A DNA stretch of 64,000 bases from Ilyonectria destructans (taxonomy: Eukaryota > Ascomycota > Sordariomycetes > Hypocreales > Nectriaceae): NCBI GenBank assembly GCA_020740775.1, contig JAHEWK010000002.1:1922001-1986000 (forward strand), read 5' to 3'. Numbering within the stretch: the first letter of the stretch is position 1; the number at the start of each line of letters is the position of its first letter. Shown one piece after another: positions 23,048 to 33,124 of the stretch. The notes beneath the pieces were generated by a model. That model had not been told where the DNA came from, did not search any database, and saw nothing but the letters and a program-made list of their open reading frames with translations. Position numbers and translations under genes: made by a program.

Positions 23048-25168
23048 AACCGCGGGGATAAATGAGCAAAGGGGAAGAGTCAGAATTACGACGTTGAGAT
23101 CTGGGTGGCGGATGAGCTGCGTTAGTGTTGCGGGTGCACCCAGGTTGGGCGAGTTGGGATCGCAAGCTACGAATGGCCTCCGGTCATGTGATATTTCACG
23201 TGATATTTATGATTGGCCAACGGAAAGCGAGTCAGTCAGGATTACTCGGACGATATGCAATGGCCCTGGCTCAAGCGTCACTTAAAGTTCCATCTCGGCG
23301 ATCGAGGCGTGCTTTGCGGGGCAGTGGGGTGCTAGTTCTGGACATCTCTGCAACGTTGTTGGGAGTAGAAGAATCGATTGTTTTGGTCGAGTATCCTTTA
23401 TGTTACCGAGGACCATGGGGCCTGTCTCCTTGCAGCGCGCGTCCTTTGTAGGCTCACAAGGCTGGATCGACAATTTGGGCTTGCGCACTGGCGCATTCTG
23501 GAGCCCTCAAAAGAAATCCCGACCGTCGGGTCGAGCCAATCGGGAATATCGGACATGACACTTTCTGGGGTTGGAGGACGATGCCGGCGAGGCAGCTATG
23601 GACTGTCTTCCCCTGATGTTACGATGCAGGTATCCATGGTGTTGTCACGAGACCAATTCAAGAGCGGATGGATGGTACGCCCAGGGTGTAGGCAGAGCTC
23701 CAGCTATATCATTGCCGAGGAAGGGTTTATGCGATCACGAGGTCAGATGCTTCGAGTCCTCTCACAATGCCGATTGTTGAGAAGACCCCGGCTGGACCGA
23801 ATCTCGTGGTACCAGGGTTGGATGGTGCTGTGACGTACCTCCATTACCTGGTGAGCGGTCCGTGTGGACGACGTCGATTGTCTTATGTTTTAATTCCTCG
23901 TTTCAACGCGGAGCACCATGAATGACAAGGTACGGTACCGTGAATGAGCAATCGCGCCGGTAATGGAGCCAGTGAGTCAGTGAGTAAGAAGCGCATGTCT
24001 GCCATTGTGCAGTCCAGGGCGACTGTCCCCGACAACAAGGGAGGGACGGGAGCCTACCACACTCGTATGCCGGAAGTCGAGTTCCAGCAGATTCCTAAAA
24101 GTGCGCTGGTGCTTTCTGAGTTCTGATGATCAACCGATGCGGGTGCGCAGTCGGAGCAACGCTCATTCCATTCCATTCCACCCCGGCTCTCACAGTCCCA
24201 CGATGTCCCTTCCTACCCCAACCCTGGGCCTGAACACCGTCATCGTCATCCCCTCGTCTCGCTTGCTGGCGGGTTTAGTCTTCGCGTTTAACCTTAGCTT
24301 ATATTAGCCCACAGGCAGCGTTACGAAATTCAGGCACTTCTTTTGCTGCACCGCGAAAACTATTCTTTCCAAGGCGCCCCCTCTCTCTCGGATTGTCATT
24401 GCACTCACTTCCATCGCTTCTATCATCCGGATCCGCTCCTCTCACGCATTCCTCGCAGCCCAGACTCTATTATCCAGCTAATTACTGCCAACTAGTCCAA
24501 GACCGGTGTCTCGGCAACACTAGCAACGACCCCATCCATCTCCCGGTTCGTTGATCAGTAGTTCGTCGTCGATTGTCTGGGGCTGGGCTTGGTCTGGTCT
24601 TGGTCCGGTCTTGGCCTGGAATTGCCGGCAACGACAGGCCTCCTTCCTCGTCGCCTCGCTTCCTCTTCTCTTCATCTCTCTCTTCACGCGAATCGCTTTC
24701 CTCTGCACGCACGACACCCAATTTACAAGCCAACCCGCTCGTCGCTTACCGCCCATTGACTCGACACCGCTGCGGCCCCAGCAGGAAACTTCAAGCTAAA
24801 TCTCTAGCGACGCGCACCTTTCATACTTGGTGGACAAAACCCATCTCCCGCCCTCTCTCCATCTTCCATCGCTCTCCCGCCTCCGCGCTCCAAATCCGCA
24901 AAGCAAAACTCCTCGTCGACTGCGACTATCACAAAACACCCCATGACAGTTGCCGCTCGGGTCGCCGGCTCGGCCAGGAGGGACACCTACTAGAAGCAAC
25001 GGCGCACGCATTCGGCTTCCGTCAATCACACGCACGCACGCAAGGCCAACGCACGCAACGCGGAGTAGCACCAGCACTTTCAGCACCCAGCACAGCACTG
25101 AACACTCAGTAATTACCCAGCCGCACACAAGCCAGCACCGGCACCGGCCGCTGCTACCTACAGCAGCC
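23048..25168. other. Long promoter/leader region upstream of TCO89-like gene
   Basis: About 2.1 kb between divergent start codons of SPF30 and the TCO89-like gene. The last 900 bases upstream of 25169 are pyrimidine-rich (many TC and CTC runs), typical of long fungal 5' leaders. Open frames here start with TTG or GTG or lack domains. In particular, the frame of the TCO89-like gene stays open 73 codons upstream without an ATG. Confidence 0.5.
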
Positions 25169-26968
25169 ATGCCTCACACACGCGACGCCGACAGCGCATC
25201 ATCCAGCGGCCAATCAAAACGACCTCCCCTCAACCATCAGGAGAGCGACTCCCACAGCGATACGAGCGGGCTGCAACACCAGCAACAGCATCACCGCCAG
25301 CACCACCGTCACCAGCGACACCATCCCGTCGGTCGCCTGCACACCGCCCGCGCTCCTGCTGCAAAGACTGCTCCCAAGCAGCCTAAGCTCCACCGCCGCC
25401 ACACCTCACCTCCCGATTCTGAGGCTCAACAGCTGCGTACATCTGCCTCAACCTCCACCGCCGGAGCCAGCGCCGGAGCCAGTGCCGGAGCCAGTGCCAG
25501 TTCCCATCGTCGCGCCGCCAGCGACCTCAAGCTGTCCTCCCGCGAATCCTCGTCGACAAACCTCACCAAGAGTCCTTCGCACTCCAAGCTCAAGCGCAAT
25601 CGCTCGCATGTCGAGGTCGCCAAGCGCTCCAAGTCCTCGGACAAACTGAAGCGCGCCGCCAGCACCACCATCGTCTATCAGGCACGAGCTGCCAGCAATA
25701 GGAATCAGGTCCACTTCGACCTGGGGACTGACGGTCAGGACGACGAATGGGTCGACGCGAGTGGGTCTAATTCGCCCTATCTCTCACGGAAGGGCTCCCT
25801 CAACAGCAGTGCTCATTCCTCGCTGCCTCAAGGCGCGAGTGCGGCCAGCTCCCGGCCAGTAACTCCCAGTGAACGCGCCACGTCCCATCTCCACGACGAG
25901 ATTGACGATCACGACGATCAAGACGATCAAGACGATCAAGACGATCAAGACGAACCCGACGAGCCTCAGCAACCCGAAATGTCCAGCCCCGAGCGAGCAC
26001 GGGCACACCACAAAGAGTACCTAACCTCCCGCCTTCTCCAACGCACCCCATCCCACGGTGCCCCTCCCCAGATGACCGCCGATCTCGCTGAGGTCGCGCC
26101 GCGACAATTCACCCCTGCCTCGCCCGACGACCGAGACTCGACTACGCTCATGGGCAGTACCCAAGATGAGCTGACGTCTCGCTTCGTCGAGGCAGCCGGC
26201 TCCGGACTAACCAGTGAGGGATCTTTCTACCGACCTCCCCGTGGCGACTTTTCCCGATACGACGAAACCAACCGAAAACCTCGTTCCATCGCCAGTCTTC
26301 CCGCTGGGCGAGATGTTCCCGAGATTGCATTGACGGCCGACGAGGTTGATGACAGTGCATTGGCGCCCAAGGCGCCCCGGCGAACAGCCGCCCCGTCGGC
26401 GCAGGCCTCCCGGACGCAACAGAAACTAAACCTACAACGTGCCAGCTCCGTCATCGAGCCCGGCCAGGCTGTCAGCGGTGTTGGTGGAGTAGTCGGTGCC
26501 AACTCGGGAATGGGCGTCGGTGGACCGGGATACGACGGAGGAGGCAGTCGCGATCCCAGGGTCAGCAAACTCCTCGAGCGGACCGGCCTTGAGTACCTTG
26601 TGGTACGAAGGTATCAGAACTCGGTCTCACGGTCTCTCGACCGCCTTAGCCAGTTACCCGGCCTGGAGAAGTCACAACGCATTCCCCGCATCAACACGGC
26701 CGCGGCCAACGGCAAGAGAACCGCCGATCTCACTATGCGTCACACGAGAAACGTCAGCATGCCCGATGCTCGACGGCCCGTCACTCCCCGCCGTGCCAAT
26801 TCTATCCGGACCAACGGCGCAGCGTCGAGTTTTGATGGCGAGGACGAAACCCGCTTAAACGAAAGACTTAGTGGATCAAGCCTCGTTGGCGGCTCGGAGG
26901 AGGACGGCACAGCAGCTGTGCTGAGAAACCTCTGGGAGAAGTCGATGGAACTGAGCGCCAGCCATTGA
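25169..26968 (+). CDS. TCO89: Probable TORC1 subunit Tco89-like protein, 599 aa
   Basis: Single-exon, largely disordered Ser/His/Gln/Asp-rich protein. I assign it to the Tco89 family of TORC1 subunits from the order of short conserved blocks: RRHTSPPDSEAQQLRTS, KRNRSHVEVAKRSKSSDKLK, NQVHFDLGTDGQDDEWVDAS followed by GSNSPYLSRKGS, then HHKEYLTSRLLQRTPSHGAPP, FVEAAGSGLTSEGSFYRPPR, and GLEYLVVRRYQNSVSRSLDRL. Tco89 acts at the vacuolar membrane in nutrient signalling in yeast; that role here is inferred. The first ATG in frame is 25169 (MPHTRDADSASSSG); the frame upstream is open but has only a TTG at 24950. A DDQ tandem repeat lies at about residues 246-260. If not Tco89, it is a conserved fungal disordered protein. 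Confidence 0.65.
   Translation: MPHTRDADSASSSGQSKRPPLNHQESDSHSDTSGLQHQQQHHRQHHRHQRHHPVGRLHTARAPAAKTAPKQPKLHRRHTSPPDSEAQQLRTSASTSTAGASAGASAGASASSHRRAASDLKLSSRESSSTNLTKSPSHSKLKRNRSHVEVAKRSKSSDKLKRAASTTIVYQARAASNRNQVHFDLGTDGQDDEWVDASGSNSPYLSRKGSLNSSAHSSLPQGASAASSRPVTPSERATSHLHDEIDDHDDQDDQDDQDDQDEPDEPQQPEMSSPERARAHHKEYLTSRLLQRTPSHGAPPQMTADLAEVAPRQFTPASPDDRDSTTLMGSTQDELTSRFVEAAGSGLTSEGSFYRPPRGDFSRYDETNRKPRSIASLPAGRDVPEIALTADEVDDSALAPKAPRRTAAPSAQASRTQQKLNLQRASSVIEPGQAVSGVGGVVGANSGMGVGGPGYDGGGSRDPRVSKLLERTGLEYLVVRRYQNSVSRSLDRLSQLPGLEKSQRIPRINTAAANGKRTADLTMRHTRNVSMPDARRPVTPRRANSIRTNGAASSFDGEDETRLNERLSGSSLVGGSEEDGTAAVLRNLWEKSMELSASH
25904..25948 (+). repeat. Nine-base coding minisatellite GACGATCAA
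   Basis: Five tandem copies of GACGATCAA (the first copy ends in C) lie within the TCO89-like CDS and encode repeated Asp-Asp-Gln/His. Copy-number change would keep the frame. Confidence 0.85.
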
Positions 26969-27563
26969 GCGGCAAGGTTACTTTCAAGTTAAGCGAGGAT
27001 ACTGTACTTCAGGATTATTGCAGCAGTGGCAGACATAACAGCGTCAAGTGAGGACTACATATTTAAACATTTGTAGCTCTCCAGCCGCATCCTGTCTAAA
27101 ACCTCTGCATGACGTCCATGGAATCCTTCCTACAATGAATATGCCCAGGTAGAGTATTCGTTGCAGATGAATTTCCATATTTATTTCTGACGGGATCCGA
27201 GGATCCCAGGGTTGGGTTTCACAATGGCGTTGGGGGGCTAAGATGCATCAAGGGAATGAATGTACAACTAGCTACACATAGAAAGGATATGGAATCAGTG
27301 TTATTTTGTTGCCATGGAGCGGAATCTTCGTTGCCATTAAATCGTGTTTATAGTTATGAACTAATGTACATCTGTGTAAATGCCATACTAGGCCGAGTTT
27401 AGGAACGTCTATCAAGACAAGTCTCCTTTTACCGCGGAGCTTCGATCTCCTTTGTTCGTTCTCACATATCAACCCAACAACCCACCATTATACAATATCC
27501 AACCTAGACGCCCCGTCATGCTATATCCTCTACTATATATTGCTTCAAAGGCTCTATTCTTAT
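26969..27563. other. Convergent intergenic region
   Basis: A 595-bp AT-richer region between the TCO89-like stop and the CQD1-like stop. It contains the 3' untranslated regions. No gene was seen. Confidence 0.5.
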
Positions 27564-29686
27564 TTACACATTCGGTGAAAGGAGGTCGTACTTGACACAT
27601 CGTTCAACCTGTAGGGGTATTAGCAAATGGCATTCATGTATAGGGCATGTAAACTCACGTCGTCAATGCTGGCTTGCATAAACCGCCTAGCCTCGAGACC
27701 CACCCATACAAACAACATGGAAAAGTCGCCATGTTTGACCATCTCGGTACCGCTCTGGGCACTCAGTTGGCGTAGGATGGGCAGAGAGCTGCTTAGAAGG
27801 TCGACATCCGGGTTCAGGCTGCGGCCAATTCCCTCGAGCAGGAGGATACTGATGACGACGTTGACGAAATCGCCCTCTAAACGGACGTGATGCTGGCGAA
27901 CCATGCTAAGCACCTGTTGGAGAATATCGCCGATCTTGACAGTACCAAGAGCGAGGGTGCGGCTCTTGACGCTAAGCACCAGATGCTGCATCTTGAGCGC
28001 AAAGACCTCTTTATCGAGGACTGCGTCGGGCTGCCTGCACCGCTCGCACATGAGATGGCCGGCCTTGTAGCCGTCAAATTCGGCGACTGCACGGAAGAGA
28101 TCTAAGAAGTTGGCGCGGTTGGTGGCGTTGAGCTCCGTCACCAAACCCGTGTCGATAAATATGAGCTGCGGGCGGAAGCCCTCGGCATCAATCTTGGCCA
28201 GTTCGGCCTGCCACGCGGCCGTATTCCGTTTGTGGCGGTAAGGGCGGAGTCGTTCCAGCACCTGCTCAGTGACATCGTCCTGGTCTTCAGGATGAGGCTT
28301 GGCGAAGGCTCCGCGCAACCCTAACTCTGGCTTGGCAGACTGGTAGAAGCGCACCATGATATTTCCCGGGTGCAGGTCGGCGTGGATGAAGTTGTCGAGG
28401 AGCAGCATGCGGAGGAAAGCGTCGAGGCCTTCATCAGCAATATCGTGTTGGAACACGCCGCCGCCATTCTCCATAAAGTCTGCCAAGGGAATTCCTTGCG
28501 CATACTCCTCAATCAAAACATTTCTAGTGGTGAACTCGGCGTAAGGGTAAGGGAACCATGCGGTGGATCGGCCTTTGAAGTTCTGACGGAAGGTAGAGAG
28601 ATTGGCAGCCTCAATTCGAAGGTCAAGCTGAAGTTTCATCATCTCACCAAATTGCGTCACCTCGTCTGGAAGCGAAAGCCATTCAATGGTAGGAATAAAA
28701 TTGAGGACGGAAGCAAAGAAGCCCATGATCCGAAGATCTCTTCGGACTGTCCTCTCAACCCTGGGGTGCAATACCTTGACGGCAACGTATGAAGAGGGCA
28801 CTCTTTGCGGCGAACTCTTGAGAACAGTTTCGACATTGTGTCTCACATTCTGTACCAATGGTCTTCGCTGCTTGTGGTCGTCAAGGTCGTCGGGTTGTGC
28901 TAGACCGGCCTTCAGTTTAGCCTTGTAGACCTGTGCAATAGCACCCACACCCAACGGTGTCTCATCAAACTCGTCAAAAATGTCATCGAAGCTGCGGCCG
29001 CCAAAGGCAGCCTCCACCGTCTTCCGAGTGGCGTGCATGGAGTGCGCCGGGGCGTTGGAGTGCAGCTTCGACATGATCTCACACATCTCGGTGGGGAAAA
29101 TGTCCGTTCGGGATGCTGCCCACTGCCCAAGCTTGATAAAGGCTGGTCCAGCTAGTTCCATGGCATTTACCAGGAATCCGTACCACCAGAGTGTCCCGGA
29201 GCGCTCGTTGTCACGATGACGCTGACGTCGCCCAAGCCAGATAGCCGGTACCGTGACGATAACAGGGACGAAAATGAAGACGAGCTGCAGGAAGCGAATG
29301 CCCGTGCAAACAGGTTCCAGAATAACAAGATCCCAGAGGTATTTAACTTGTTGCGCCACCCGGGAGAGTCCTCGAGACTCTTTGCTGACCCCTTTTTTGA
29401 TCTCATCCCGCGACACCTCCAGCATACGCTTCTCGGCTGTATCTTCCGGGGAGTTGTTTTCCTTCTGCGACAATTCAACAAACGCAGCTGTTCCCAGGGC
29501 TGCGACACCACCCGATGCACGCAGCGTTATCCTCCTCCAGCCGGCGGGCGATTGCAGTGGTTGGGCGCCATGGCGACTCCTGGAGGCGAAGCGACGGGCA
29601 AGGAAGGCGACGTTGACATTGGAATTGGCATGTGTTCGCAAGCCCTGGCGTAGGCAGAACCGGCCGAAGAGGAAGCCTGCGCTCAT
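27564..29686 (-). CDS. CQD1: Mitochondrial UbiB/ABC1-family protein (Cqd1/ADCK2-like), 690 aa
   Basis: Atypical kinase-like UbiB protein. The yeast Cqd1 and human ADCK2 relatives act at the mitochondrial inner membrane in coenzyme Q distribution and lipid homeostasis. Exons are 29686-27659 and 27608-27564, joined by a 50-nt intron with donor GTGAGT; the last exon adds about 14 residues. The N-terminus is Arg-rich, like a presequence. A hydrophobic segment (FLQLVFIFVPVIVTVPAIWL) lies at about 132-151. The UbiB-specific KxGQ motif reads KLGQ at 185-188. Further motifs: Ala-rich loop GVGAIAQVYKAKL, catalytic-type Lys in YVAVKVLHP, HADLHPGNIMV, and a DTG in place of DFG (FIDTGLVTEL). If the intron were retained, the frame would end differently with VSLHALYMNAIC. 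It is divergent from cytochrome c heme lyase. Confidence 0.85.
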
Positions 29687-30281
29687 CTCGGTAGGGGAGT
29701 GGCGTGGACGTCGTTAACGATAGCTGTGGACGAGGGCGTGGACGTCGGCGTGGTCATGTTCGAGGAGGCCTTGCGCGATGGCATTCGGGGCTTTAATGCC
29801 GACGAAAGTCGAGTGCATGTGCAAATACACTACAAATAGCGAGTCGTTGACATGCAAAGGATGCAGCTGGTTGGTTCAGTACAAGGATGCCCGCCATCCC
29901 GGCCCAGGCGGAACGTGGATGGTGACGTCGTTACGTACCGACAAACTTCAAAGTGCGCACTCGGCCGGGAATAGATCGGCTAACTAACCAAGGTCAGCAA
30001 AGTGCGGGCCGGGTTCGCCGTCGCGATTCCCTTGGTCGATTTCGCGACGGGATCCTCCGACCCTGGAATTTTAGGTGATAGCGCAGCCCAAAGCCTCTAG
30101 AAATTTCCTGCGTGCTCATGCATCCATTTATCCATCCATCCGCCCACCCATCACATCATCACCGGATTCTCTCCTCCAATCTCACATTTTGAATTACCAC
30201 ATTGGCTCCTTCGGCGAGCATAATTACTTAATTCTTCCTCTTCACCCTCCGTCTCACTCCTCCGCCCTCCGCATCTTCATC
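29687..30281. promoter_or_regulatory. Divergent promoter between CQD1-like and heme lyase genes
   Basis: 595 bp between start codons of two nuclear genes for mitochondrial membrane or intermembrane-space proteins. Both promoters must be here. The part next to 30282 is rich in TCC and CATCCATCC runs (30118-30150), a usual fungal leader pattern. Confidence 0.6.
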
Positions 30282-31367
30282 ATGGGTTGGTTCTGGGCAG
30301 ACGCCGCTCCTGCGCCCGTCCATGTTCCCATGGGACATGGTCACTTTTCCGCATCTGCCGGCATGGAACCTCCCGTCAGCGCCCTCCCTCGATCCGCCAA
30401 CAACTGTCGCTGACCAGTGTCCAGTCCGCGTGCCCCATGCACAAGAAGAGCCTCGATGCCCTCACTCCCACGAACGAGGCCAAGTGCCAGAAGCCCGCCA
30501 ATGCCCCCGCCGCCTCGGGCTGCCCCGTTCCTCATGATGCCCGCACCGGCACTGAGACGCCCAAGTCTATAATGTCCCAGCTCAATCCTCTCAACTACAT
30601 GTTCCCCGATCTCTCCCAAAAGCCGGCGCCAAACCAAAAGTATAACCTCCCGACAGACCGAGACGAGTCGACGATTCCCAAGGGTTCGGGCGACGGGAAC
30701 TGGGAGTACCCCTCACCCCAGCAGATGTACAATGCCCTGCTGCGAAAGGGCCACACCGATACCGACATTACGGCTGTCGAGGGTATGGTTTCTGTGCACA
30801 ACTACCTCAACGAGGGTGCATGGATAGAAATTCTCGAATGGGAGAAGCGATTCGGGCGTGGTCTTTACAAGGGCTGGCAGGTCTGCAAACGAGGCGAGGA
30901 ACATGTGCCTGAGGAGCTAGATCGTCACTGGGACGGCACCGAGTCCGCCCCCACCCTGGAGCGATTCCAGGGCCGTCCCAAGGATATGACTCCCAAGGCC
31001 ACGATGCTGCAGGTGCTCGGCTGGGTCTACCCCTCCAAGTTTGGGTGAGTTATCTTCGAACCCTCGAGTCACATGCTCATTCACTAACACATGGTAAAGC
31101 ATCGAGCCTCCTTTTGACCGACACGACTGGTATGTGTCACGACAGATCAATGGCGAGAAGAAGGAAATTCGATATGTCATCGACTACTACCAGGGAGACG
31201 ACGAGCCTGAGGGAGACCCCGTCTTCTACCTCGATGTCCGACCAGCCATGACCCCCCAAGGTGCTGCGGAGAGAATCATCCGGTGGGGAAGCGACGTGTG
31301 GTGGAAGGCTAGCGGAGGCGACAGGCGAGAGCAGGATCCCTCGCCACTGTTCCGTGGCACCTCTTAA
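30282..31367 (+). CDS. Cytochrome c-type heme lyase (holocytochrome c synthase), 326 aa
   Basis: Attaches heme to apocytochrome c (or c1) in the mitochondrial intermembrane space. Exons are 30282-30374, 30425-31044 and 31100-31367, in phase to 327 codons. Cys-Pro heme-binding motifs are seen as ACPMHKKS and SGCPVPHD. The family core follows: [15 protein letters not shown], the block [60 protein letters not shown], the [11 protein letters not shown] segment, and [20 protein letters not shown] near the C-terminus. Intron 1 uses a weak donor GTCAGC with branch point GCTGACC. Retention of intron 1 would hit an early TGA. Fungi usually have one or two paralogues (Cyc3 and Cyt2 types); I cannot say which this is. 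Confidence 0.92.
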
Positions 31368-31508
31368 ATCCGGTTTGTTAAACGCACATTGGACAGTTCT
31401 CATCTCTTTCCCCTTGCGGTTGGAATGTATTTTTATAATCACGACTAAACGTCATATGTATGAGTTGGAGTAAATACTTGTATTGAATCATCCTTTTGGG
31501 ACAAACAT

Positions 31509-32131
31509 TTATGCAAGAGTGGTGGCCAGAGTATTGACCTGGTCAATCAGGGCCTGATCCTCTCCAGCCGCATTTTTGACAACCTTCCCCAACTGGTGCT
31601 CGACCGTCATACCCGGCACGTCAGATATGACTCCTTGAGCCTGCTGGATGCGGGCCATCTGGAATTGAAGAAAGAACTTGGGCACCTTGAGGGCAAGGCT
31701 CCCGCCGACCGATCGGACTCCAGCCTCAGTGGCAAGATAGGTGTTCAGTTCGTCCTGGAACTGCTGTAGGTCGTTGTTGGCCAGCGGTGAAGTGGTGGCA
31801 AACTTGTCCAAGGCAAACGCCAGCGGCGTCTGGCCGGACTCGGCAAAGTTGATGGACGAAAAGGTGACGCCACCGGAGCTGACGTCTGGGACGCCGTCGA
31901 TGGTCGTCTGAGAGGTATCGCAGGTGACGGTGTTGGCCAGGGAGGTAGCAACATCGGCAACTTCACCTGGAAGGGTTTCGGAGCCGATGACGAAGCAAGG
32001 GTTCTGTCGCTCGAGTAATCGGGGTGCTGCAAATCGTGAGTCTATGGCTTTTTTATGGCCATGGGGGTTTGCTGGTGAGACTAACCTGCGCAAGCGCTAC
32101 CGACGAGAGCGAGGAAAAGAGTGGTCTTCAT
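31509..32131 (-). CDS. Small secreted protein, 187 aa
   Basis: Two exons, 32131-32086 and 32026-31509, joined by a 59-nt intron (188 codons). The first 15-17 residues (MKTTLFLALVGSACA then AP) are a clear signal peptide with a likely cut after Ala. The mature protein begins near APRLLERQNPCFVIG, where ERQNP suggests a possible Kex2-like or dibasic processing zone. It is rich in Thr, Ser and Asp, with two Cys residues in the mature part (PCFVIG and VTCDTS). It has an amphipathic helical middle (LQQFQDELNTYLATEAGVR) and no transmembrane segment. I do not recognise the family; hydrophobic surface-binding or effector-like secreted proteins are possible. It is tail-to-tail with heme lyase (141 bp). 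Confidence 0.8.
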
Positions 32132-33124
32132 TTTGAAAATGGTTAAGTGATGTAACGAGGTAATGAGTGGAATGAACGTCTTGAATTGAAAGACCAAAAG
32201 AAACTTTCCTTTCCAGAAGGATAATGAAAGAATTATAAACAAAGTATATACTGATGTGATGCTGTCCGATAATCTTGGGTACTTGGTGAAGGGCATGACC
32301 GCCTCTTATGTCGATCTCGCGGGACGTAAGATTGTCCACAACACCTCCTCATGCCTCGAAACAGCTTCAGCGCAAACAGAGCTATCCCCCATCAGTGAGA
32401 CCAAGAGATCAGAAGCCACCAGTTTGGTTCCTTGGCCCGGCGATATCTGACAAATGTCGTCGCGCAAACCGGTAACAGGGTCGTGCTGCGGCGGATGTCG
32501 TCCCAACCGTAATTGTGACGGGTTTCAATGCGTAGCAACTAGTATCCTAGCCGCCTCGGGAGGAACCGAGAGCGAATTATCCAATAACGTCACAGAGACC
32601 TATTTCAGGCTCCGGTGCTCCGACAATCTAAGCCGGCCTTTGGGGAAAATCTCAGACGCATTGTGTAAGAGAGCAACACGCTGAGAGGCTGGTTTCCCGA
32701 TTAGGCAATGGCTCTAACACAAAGAACGCTGAACCCTGGTAGCACATGAGACGTCGCCTGTGAGGATGACACACCGCCCTTGCTAGATTCTATCAAAGGC
32801 CAATGCCGTCAATGCATCCAGATGGCAAAGGTTTCCCCTCGTTCTTGCAAGAAAAAAGTATCACTTTTGTCCAAACAACAACGTCAAACACCAGCAGGCT
32901 GGTGTTGCTAGGTGTACCCTTCCAGAGACTTTTCCCGCGCGGCCGGAACAACGTAGCTCCTCTCGCCCAATCAGCGATCGACCCAGCGGAGCTACTCTGT
33001 ACTTTTTTTCTTGGGCAAGTTGGTTGCAGGGGACGCAAAGCCCAAAGATATTCGCAATTTCTCGAAGCGAGCGTTGACGGCGCGAATTGCTTCGCAAATC
33101 TACCACGACAGTGCATCCTCCGCG
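32132..33124. other. Divergent intergenic region
   Basis: About 1 kb between the secreted-protein start (minus) and the RRM-like protein start (plus). It must contain both promoters. The frame of the RRM-like gene is open upstream to 33011 but begins there with TTG, so it is not counted as coding. Confidence 0.5.
32245..32250 (-). promoter_or_regulatory. TATA box of secreted protein gene
   Basis: TATATA lies about 115 bp upstream of the minus-strand ATG at 32131, followed by AT-rich leader sequence. It is the best-placed TATA element seen in the window. Position and sequence suggest a regulated promoter; not proven. Confidence 0.45.

Noticed and set aside
24950..25168. N-terminal extension of the TCO89-like protein
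   Set aside because: The frame is open, but the first codon is TTG and the peptide is Thr/Arg-rich leader-like. ATG 25169 is the first valid start.
33011..33124. N-terminal extension of the RRM-like protein
   Set aside because: The extension begins with TTG and lies within the expected promoter and leader; ATG 33125 is used instead.
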